Origin: Gliomastix tumulicola
Lineage: Eukaryota > Ascomycota > Sordariomycetes > Hypocreales > Bionectriaceae
Assembly (NCBI GenBank): GCA_001599755.1
Contig: BCHX01000003.1
Coordinates: 620,001 to 684,000, forward strand
DNA: 64,000 bases
Direction: 5' to 3'
Both the position numbers and the translations under genes were made by a program. A model generated the notes under the pieces. It saw only the letters and a program-made list of their open reading frames with translations. It did not search any database and was not told the origin of the DNA. The stretch's first letter is position 1, and each line of letters opens with the position of its first letter. Of the stretch, positions 56,107 through 64,000 are shown piece after piece.

Positions 56107-58095
56107 TCAGACAATGAGATTGTCGAATCCGAGGCCTTTGAGGCCCTGGAGCCAGTTGACATCGCCGGCATTGCCACCGGCGTCTTGCAGGTGCCAGGTG
56201 GCTTTGAGCATTTCGATAGCTGTGAAGATGTAACCCCAACGGCACGTGTTCCAGATAGCAAGCAAACGCTGCAGTGCCCAGGTGCGCTTCTCGGGGTCAC
56301 GGGATTCCGCGCCAGCTATGAAGATAGGCCAAGATGTTGCCTTGAAGTAAGGATCACCTTGCTCTACGTGGCTCAAATGCTGCAGGATATCGCTCACAAG
56401 GACGTCTACGTCAACGGGGCGTAGAGACCGCACAAGAGGAAGTGCCTGGAGGATGTATAAGCACACTGCTGACCGGTGTGCCGAGGCGACGTGTATCCTG
56501 CTCTCTATATCCGTGACGTGGGGTAGACGCTGGAGTTGTTCCGCCCAAGCGTTTATGTCAAACGCAAGGGCCTGGTCGATGAGCGCGAGGGCCTCGTTGG
56601 CGGCGGGAAGTGACCAGTCGGTTCCGGGGCTCTCGTATGATAGCTGCGACGCGGACAGAATGATCTGCAGGATCTCTGGCGGGCAGGAGAGATAGCTGTT
56701 TACTTCGACACGCTTCATGACTGGGAGGAGCTCGATGGCGTAGTGAGCGATGCGAGACGCCAATCCCCCGGAGGATAGAGTTGAACCAAGAATATGGTAT
56801 CTAGGTAAGGGATGTTAGTTCGAGGAGTGTAACAAAACGGCTCAGTTCCAAGAAGAAACACATACATGAAGCAGTCCGCAATCACTGTATCTCTGAGAGT
56901 CCTGCTGGACGAGTGTTTCAAGTTGTCAGGAGTTAGTAAAGCCATAATACTTGCAGCCCCTTCCAAATGGGCTTTCCAGCTTGACCCGTTGCTCCTCTCA
57001 AGGTCAATGAGGTCGAACTTGATGAAGAAGTGCATCGATGCCAAGGCCACCTCGCTCCCAGCCGGATCGAGAGTATCGAGAACCTCTCGGAGGTGGCCCA
57101 TGGCCTTCTGCTTGGCAGATAGAGCATCGATCAGTGCTTGACGAGAAATCAAGTCCTTTGAGCGCAGCTGAGCGAGATAGCCGCCAGGGTCATTCAGGCC
57201 AGTGGGGATGTCAGTGATAGGGCGGAAGATGTTAGACCAGTGGATCGCCGAGGTGGCAATGAGGATCTGAAGAAGCAGCGGGTGACCCTTGGTCAAGGGT
57301 ACCAGCTCGCGGAAGGGGTTGCTACTAGGATCATCCCGCGCAACCAGGTCCTGGCAGACTCTGTCGGCGACTGTGGAAGAAATCTTGCATTAGCTTGTGG
57401 TCTAGAGTCAATCTAGAAAGCGTCGGGCACGCATGGTTCCAAGGCAAGGTCTTCCATCCGTGGGGGGCATTCAGGTGCGTAGGCAGTGAGTATCCGCCAG
57501 CCCCATCAGCTGCTACCTTGTATAGGCGAGAATGGGGATGAGAGCGACGGACCCGTGACACGGGAAGACCGAAGCAAGGAAGACTGAAGCTTGGGGCCTA
57601 GAAGGTAGGTCTCATGTGGACATAGGAAGTGGAAGACTTACAATAAGCGAGGTAGTATCGTGAGTTCTTGTCGAGGTCCTGGAAGATAGGGTCTGTCAGA
57701 GCCGAAGTGGCTCCTGGCCTGCCCTCTGCCGAAGCAGGCCGTAGATGGTTGGGAGGAGGTGGCCCATTAGCCCGGGGGTATCCAGCCGAAGGAGGAGTGT
57801 GACTGCGAAAGGCAGAAGAAGGAGTGGCAGACGAAGAAGCAGAAGCAGAAGCAGCAGCAGCAAAGGCGTGAAGTGAGCCAGGAGACGGAGAGCGGGTGAC
57901 GTCAACGGAACGGCGGCCTGTTGGTGATGGCCTCAGATTCCCGTTGGAGTCAATCCCCTGTGTCCAGACAAAAACCTTGCCATATCCAAGGCACTCCTGC
58001 CCTGAGACCGCACATTTGTGGCAAGTTGGCCACGAGCGGTCGCAGCGCAGGCGTCTTCGACGACAATTATGACAGGGCTTGCCTGTGCTTGGCAT
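56107..58095 (-). CDS. Zn2Cys6 transcription factor, ACR-2-like
   Basis: Exons 58095-57642, 57370-56866 and 56800-56107 encode 550 residues. The zinc cluster is at residues 8-35: CHNCRRRRLRC, DRSWPTCHKCAVSGQEC (C-x2-C-x6-C-x6-C-x2-C-x6-C), followed by LGYGKVFVWTQG, a block typical of the acriflavine-sensitivity regulator ACR-2 and its relatives. An Ala/Ser/Pro-rich linker precedes the fungal-specific regulatory domain (YYLAYFADRVCQDLVARDDPSSNPFRELVPL; HPLLLQILIATSAIHW; MHFFIKFDLIDLERS). Intron 1 is 271 nt, unusually long here; intron 2 is 65 nt. The gene points away from a DHA2-type transporter 3 kb to the right, a plausible target. Confidence 0.9.
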
Positions 58096-61087
58096 ACGCC
58101 GAGCTTTGAAACGGGTAACTGGTGGAGAAGAGAGAGTGTGAGAGAAAGGATGAAGAGGAGGAGTCTGGAGTATTGATGTGATGGACTTGTACTTGTGCGT
58201 CTTGGATTTCTTTGAGTCTGTAAAAGATCCGTTCTGCTGGTGGGAGATCGGGGAGGTTGTTCACGGGCAAGAGCTAGCAAAGTTGCCTGTAGTGTGTTAG
58301 TTGCGGTGGAGTGCCGCAAGTGGAGGATGAGGAGGCTTTATAGACTGATGTCGGGGAGGACTGATCAGAGGAGAGGCGAGGAAGGGCAGTGTGAAGGGCG
58401 AGTCGTACTATGCTTGGTTTGATTCGGCAGCAATGATGTATTGCCAGTCGACAGGGCGTCGCGATCAGCGGAGAGACAAACCCAACGGCTGAATGGCACT
58501 TGTCCTACTGGACGGATTGGCGGGGGAGGCCAAACGGCTTCGTCATCACAGGCCAGTAACCATGATGGAAACGAGACTTGGATGTGACTTGCAGCGTGCG
58601 AGGGCGGCTATATGTGATGGTAGGCGTCTCAAGCCATATACCAGCCCAGAAGTAGGTCTTATAGCTCAGGGATTCTTCCAACTGCGTGTGGGTGGGTAGG
58701 ATTGGGATGGATGGATGGATGGGTGTGCTTGTGTCTGACCGAGTCTCAGCCTAGGATGCTACCAAGATGCTACCAACAGCTGGTGATGGTGGGATGGCGA
58801 CACGGAACACGACCTAGGCCCCCTTTTTGATGGTGGCGGTTGCTGATGGTGGGCGGGCGTGGAGGGAGCAGGAAAAAGAACGGGAATTCCAGGACGCGAG
58901 ACGGTGTAGGAAGAGGATGATCTGGTGACGCCTGGCGGGGTCGAGAGTTGGCTCGAGGAACAACTCAGAAGGTCAGATAAAAAGGCCGGCTCCACTGGGG
59001 TCTGGCGTGTGGTGCGAAACGGTGCAACTCGAGTGTCACGATAATTACATTTTTCGGAAGCAGCCATGCAGTGGCTCCTGCCCGCTCCTGCCCCGGACCA
59101 GACACAACAGGCCACAAAGCTGCCCTACCTTACCTGTACCTACCCTGAATCGGAGTAGCCTACCTTAGGTACTCTGGACTTGCGTGACGAAGAGCACCGC
59201 GCAGGCGGGCGATTATTTCCCGAGTCAGCACCTTCCTCAGGGAACTTCCTGCCCTCCATCCCGGGGATGTGACGACTTGGATGGAGGGGCTGAAATGCTG
59301 CCGCCGCTTCCCTCGGTCTCGCCTCACTTTCTCCCTCACGCAGATGCAACGCAACCTGCACATGCACATGCGCATGCAAACCCAATCCTTCATCCGCCTC
59401 TGCCGTCTGCTGTCCCCGGCTCGTATTCCATTCTCTTGCATGCGCCCTGGATTGTTGACTCTTCTCTCTTCTGACCGTTGTCCTCGCCACTCCGCATCCT
59501 TCGACGAGCTCTGCCTTACAAGACGATCTATCATAAGCCGCGCTAACTAGAGTATAGCATCATGGTGGCCACTGGCCATCGACTCCCCTCGAGCCAGTGA
59601 AAAATCTCCCCGACCCTCCCCGTCCTTCACTAGCTCCCCGGATTGGGAAATCGCCAGACACGAGGTGCATTCGGTGAACTCTTGGACCTGCAGCCCTGGT
59701 CCATTCTTCCCTCATTCTCCCAAGACCCCGAAAGCTTGTCACTAGCGGTAGTTCGGCTTTAGTAAGTGTCTTGTCCGCCTACTGCTGCCATTCCCAGACG
59801 AACGTCACTCATATCCCTGCCAGACGAGTCTGGGCTTTGTCGTCTTGGCTCCTTTGGCTGAACGCTTCCTGACTTTACTGCATGCATGCTGAGAACTAGC
59901 CAGGGGAATCGTCCACCCAGAACTCTCCTGAACGCTCGAATGGGAAACCGACTCTTAGTTGCCGCGTGGTCGTTTCGGAAGCGTCGCCTCATTCAGCACC
60001 ATACATCCAGGGTCTGTCTACCTGTCGGTTCATGCTTCCGCCCCCTCGCAACTAGGGAACGGGTCTCCCAAAATGGCACCAAAATCGGGCCCCGTGACCT
60101 CTGCGTTGTCCGACATGGCCAGAACGACGATGCCCTCAAGAGTCTCGACCCTCTGACAGAGACCGGACTCATGACATGTAGACCTACACGGACCCTGAGG
60201 GGAGAGGGGCTGCGGGTGGACAACAACCAGACGTGCCATTTTGCTCTCTTGCTAGCTCTGCGGGCGGACTGACCACTGGAGTAGTAATGCGGGACACATC
60301 ACTCTCCATGTTCAGCTCCGGCTGTTCGTAAGACTCTGCGTATACCGATTTTTTTTTGTCTGGCCCAAGGCCTGTCTAACTATCTGAGGGATGGAGAAAG
60401 ACAACGGTAGGCTGCTGCTTGACAATCCCCTTTCCTGTTTCCATTTTCCCCTCCCTTCCCTCACATCTCTATGCTTGGGAGGATGATCTTGAAAGACTAA
60501 GTGGCCTCCCCCTTAACCACAGCCGGGGTAGGCTGGGACTCCTTTCTTATGCCGCTTCACCAGGAAATTGTGAGACATCCTCTGGGCTTGGCTTTGTAGA
60601 CCAAAGCGCGCCGCGGCATTCCACACGAAGCGAGGCAGCAGCATCGCAGAAACGTGAGGCACTGAGAGATAAGGCCCGTGACGAAGTGACGACAAGATCA
60701 AGTCCGCCCCTGCGTGGGTCAGCATCGGACGATTCGGCTGATGAGACTCACATTCACTCTTTAGTCAGGCAAAATGATGGCTAGGCTGAATTCCTATGAT
60801 CATGATGTGGATATACGGAAGGGAACGCAGTGCCGGTCACTGCTATGAAGGTGTCTTAGATGGCGCTGAAGCCCAGTTTGATGATCCGGCAGGCCGACTA
60901 TCAGGTACATTGCCATCAAGGAAGTACCTTTCGCCTGGCCTGTATGAAAGGTATCCCCTTCACCCTCTTTCGTCGATGCTGAGACTCTCCATGCAAGGCA
61001 GTTGATGCTGCCATCGACTGGAAAGTTATTGAAGAGATCCAGCAAGATTCGACTCGCCTATCAGCTGGCCATCCACCGGCTTCTACA
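58096..61087. promoter_or_regulatory. 3.0-kb divergent intergenic region, ACR-2-like regulator / DHA2 transporter
   Basis: No gene could be supported. A (GGAT)4 tract is at 58705-58720, CACATG repeats near 59358-59370 and a T9 run at about 60349. The frame at 60419-60784 (121 codons) has no conserved feature. The length suggests large regulatory regions or long 5' leaders. Confidence 0.5.
58705..58720 (+). repeat. (GGAT)4 microsatellite
   Basis: Four perfect GGAT units, flanked by GGGT-like variants on both sides. Confidence 0.9.
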
Positions 61088-63211
61088 ATGAACTTCAAAC
61101 GCCTTTCGAGGAACAGTTGGCGTCGAGAGCCTGGGAGATCTGGTGCTGCCGGCAGACTTGGTCATGCTGAGTCTCACCAGAGCTTGGGCTCAGAGGAGTA
61201 CCGCTCATTCAAGCAAAACGGCTTTCCTCACAAGGACCTGGAAGGCTTGACAAGTATTCCTACATACCAGGAGTGGAAGGACGAGCAAAGCTTTGCTGAG
61301 GACAGTAACGAGACCCCCAGGACCAGCATATCCCTCTCGTCTTCACAGGAGACACTGGCTCCTGGTGAGTCGCACCACGAAGCTCAAAGCAGACGCACGT
61401 CAGATACCGATAGCTTGAAGCACACTCCGAACGAGACCGAGATCGAGAAAGGTTTTGTCGGCACCAACCCGTCGCAAGATCCAGGCAGAGCCCGTCCCGA
61501 AGTGTTCGACACAACATGGAAAGAGATAATATTTATCTGCTGTATTCTGGCCTCTTTGTCGATGGCAGTAAGTCGAGCCACTGCCCCTGGCCAGCGAAAG
61601 ATCAGAGTGTTGATACCTTGGACTCTAGGAATTTGTCATTAGTGGCTTTCAGGTGCTCCTCCCAGCTCTTATAGAGCCGTTGAAGATACCCGAGAAATCA
61701 CGCACATGGCCATCCAGTGTACTGACCCTTGTGGTTGGTTCTTTTCTCTTCCCTATGGGCCGACTAGCCGACATGTATGGGGGCTATATGGTTTACGCAG
61801 TAGGCATGGCTTGGTTTATTACCTGGACCATTATCTCAGGTCTCACTCGCAACTTTGAGATGCTTGTGGTCTGTCGAGCAATGTCGGGCCTTGGGGCAGC
61901 AGCCTACTTACCAGCTGGTATCACCATGCTTGGTCGCATCTACCGCCCAGGACCGAGGAAGAATCTTGTCTTTAGCGTCTATGGTGCCCTCTCTCCGATT
62001 GGTTTCTTCTCGGGCATCGTGACGGGCGGCCTTGCCAACGACTTTCTCTCGTGGAAATGGTTCTTCTGGATCGGAGGCATTCTTGCTGCATTCTCCTATG
62101 CAGGTGTGGTGCTCATCGCGCCAAAGGACTATGCCGAAGCCAAGTCCATGAAAGTCAAGATGGATTGGCTGGGAGTCTTCACGATGATCCCGGGCCTTAT
62201 GCTTGTTGTATTCGCCATACAGGACAGCTCACGATCAACGCAGGGCTGGGGGACGCCAAGAATTCTCATCTGCCTCATCATTGGAATATTATTCCTCTGC
62301 TCGGCAGTCTATGTTGAGGGGTGGGTTGCTGAGGCACCTCTCATCCCCGGGGACATATTCAGAGTCAAGTACATGAAGCGAATGCTCCTCGCTCTGTTTT
62401 TGACATGGGGCGTATTTGCTATTTACTTGTTCTATTCCAACTTCTAGTGAGTGATGCTAGGATTAGTTCTGTGAACTCTCACTGACGCTTCTCTAGTATT
62501 CAGCATATTCTTCATAAGGCTCCGCTTCAGACAGCTCTTTGGTTCGCTCCCTGGGCTGTCGGTGGTGTTATACTTGCAGCTCTGAGCGGATTCATACTAC
62601 ATCTCATTCCAGGCAGCATCCTCCTGGTGATAGGAGCAGTGTCAAAGATCATGGCTGTTCTCCTTTTCGCTCTAATGCCAGAAGACCCGAACTATTGGGC
62701 CTGGATTATGCCGGCCATGCTGGCTGAAGCAGCCTGTGTCGACGTCGTGTGGATCGTGAGCAACGTCTTCTTAACCACAAGTCTGCCGAAGAATAGGCAG
62801 GGTTTGGCCGGTGCCCTGATCAACGTCAGTGTCTACCTGGGTTCTGCATTCTTCCTAGCCTTTGCGGATGTTGCGGCTGGGGTTTACGAAGGATTGGGCT
62901 GGAACGACAGAAAGAAGTATCAAGGGATCTTCTTCTTTGGTGTTGGTCTAGGCAGTTTAGCGTTGCTCATCTGTCTATTCATTCCCATGGGTAGAGCTAC
63001 AGGCTCATCTGAGCCCGAGGGGAGAGGCCAGACGCAAGGATCTGATGACGAGAGGCCCCAAAGTGCGGACTCTGATGCTACCTTGTTCGACTCTCCGACC
63101 CGGCAGGATTCCACTCAGGTCAAGCAAGCGGAGAAGTTGGGCGTTGGCAGCTCTTCCTCTACTCTGGTCTCAACAGGAAGGGCTGCCACTGGGAGCAGGC
63201 TTAGCACTTGA
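61088..63211 (+). CDS. MFS drug transporter, DHA2 family (ATR1-like)
   Basis: Exons 61088-61567, 61629-62446 and 62497-63211 (introns 61 and 50 nt) encode 670 residues. A long hydrophilic, Ser/Glu-rich N-terminus of ~145 residues precedes the first helix (WKEIIFICCILASLSMAEF). The motor region shows GRLADMYGGYMVYAVGMAWF, MSGLGAAAYLPAGITMLGRIYRPGPRKN and FFSGIVTGGLANDFLSWKWFFWIGG, the pattern of DHA2 (14-helix) proteins such as yeast ATR1, which exports aminotriazole and borate. The C-terminal ~75 residues are cytosolic and Ser/Thr-rich. It lies downstream of, and divergent from, the ACR-2-like regulator. Substrate unknown. Confidence 0.92.
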
Positions 63212-63928
63212 TCCGCAAGGGGTTCTTGGTTCGGCTCAAAATTTCAACAATACTCTCGAGTCTGCCTACTCATGGTTGCGGAGAACCGGGACAGCCATGT
63301 CCTAGTTGACCAGGTGGTTTCACCTCACCCCCAACATGAACGGCGCCCTCCCTCACGTCACAACGCTCTTCGACTCGAATAGGTGGGGGAGCATGTACAG
63401 TATCAGACGTGTCTGTTTATTTCTTTGGTGTTGCTTCTCTACTTGGACCGAATGATGAAACGGAATTACGACCGCCACGTTTTCTCTTAGAATTATATGC
63501 AGCTACGATAAGACCATTATTCCGCGGAGAGCTTCACATACCAAATCCAATCCGTGAGTTAGTGTCTTTTGAGCTCTCCTAGGCATGGAGGCCGCCTCGA
63601 CACGAGCTGTCAGTGCTCAGTGTCGTCATACGATCAGCGCTCCTGATGAAACAGGTGCCCATTGTGCCTGAGACTCCCCATTCTACCAAAGACATTGTCT
63701 TAGACATTAGATCCTCAGTCTCTCGGAAATGCACGGGCACACACGGTCTACATGGATGCTCCCGCCACACAATGGAACGGGGAAATGTCTGAGAGGCCCA
63801 GCGAGGGAATGTGCGCCATGATGGGAGAGGGCTGATAGACCACATCGGCCCCTTCCTATAGCTGCGCCCTCCTTCTTTTGCTCGTGTGTGGCGTGATATG
63901 CGCCAGAAATGTTGTCTTGAAATTGGAT
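63212..63928. other. Intergenic region at the right end
   Basis: 717 bp after the DHA2 transporter with its 3' end. A frame on the minus strand at 63579-63845 has no conserved feature. Confidence 0.4.
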
Positions 63929-64000
63929 CTAGGCGTGAAGGGTCACGACACGGTGCAGCGACGCATCTTCGGGGTGGAAGCTGAGCCCGTGGATCGGAGG
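63929..64000 (-). CDS. Possible C-terminus of a gene running off the right edge
   Basis: The minus-strand frame from 64000 reads PPIHGLSFHPEDASLHRVVT, then three more residues and TAG at 63931-63929. The 23 codons favour C or G in the third position strongly, as do real genes of this window, and the composition is protein-like. It is too short for identification, and chance cannot be excluded. Confidence 0.3.
   Translation of the reverse strand, partial: PPIHGLSFHPEDASLHRVVTLHA

Noticed and set aside
60419..60784. 121-codon plus-strand frame before the DHA2 transporter
   Set aside because: Considered as an upstream exon; not in phase through a convincing intron, and the ATG at 61088 already gives a full N-terminus.

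Overview
This window is nuclear DNA of a filamentous ascomycete (Pezizomycotina, most likely Sordariomycetes). The basis is the gene content: PPG1-type phosphatase, Bqt4, RTA1-like, ACR-2-like and binuclear zinc-cluster proteins, and fungal NRPS and P450 genes. Introns are short (about 50-90 nt, GT...AG) and coding DNA is GC-rich. No species can be named from sequence alone. I resolve 25 protein-coding genes by hand-splicing, one of them cut by the left edge, plus a possible gene end at the right edge. No rRNA, tRNA, CRISPR array or intact transposon was recognised.

Layout. 0-13.2 kb holds mostly conserved cellular genes: the mitochondrial She9/Mdm33 N-terminus, a HAD phosphatase, an MFS permease, an EIF1AD-type protein, the ALG3 mannosyltransferase, a peroxisomal D-amino-acid oxidase, a mitochondrial thioredoxin and an 835-residue conserved protein of unknown role. 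13.2-17.4 kb has no gene I can support. 17.4-33.7 kb is a compact secondary-metabolite gene cluster: O-methyltransferase, cytochrome P450, zinc-cluster regulator 1, a two-module-like NRPS, zinc-cluster regulator 2 and an NmrA/isoflavone-reductase-like enzyme. 34-51 kb is housekeeping again: NUF2, an unknown 228-residue protein, AP-3 beta, an RTA1-like membrane protein, 3-hydroxyisobutyrate dehydrogenase, BQT4, RhoGDI and PPG1. 52-63.2 kb contains a zinc-knuckle/proline-rich protein, an ACR-2-like regulator and a DHA2-type drug transporter, separated by long non-coding stretches.

The cluster is the part most worth attention. The NRPS reads T-C-A-T-C: it begins directly with a carrier domain and no adenylation domain in front of it, and it ends with a condensation domain whose HHxxxDG motif is degenerate. 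The P450 and NRPS resemble those of the gliotoxin/hexadehydroastechrome type, but no prenyltransferase, glutathione transferase, flavin oxidoreductase or transporter gene accompanies them. The divergent OMT/P450 promoter carries three copies of CGGTCCG (two inside an identical 12-mer), and the NRPS promoter carries one more. This is a good candidate operator for one of the two zinc-cluster regulators. A separate set of three GAATTYWCCGAG direct repeats sits between regulator 1 and the NRPS.

How the genes could work together (inference): regulator 1 and/or 2 switch on the NRPS, P450, OMT and NmrA-like reductase. The NRPS builds a small peptide, possibly with a first residue loaded in trans, and the P450, reductase and methyltransferase decorate it. 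On the far right, an ACR-2-like regulator divergent from an ATR1/DHA2-like efflux pump may be a separate drug-resistance pair.
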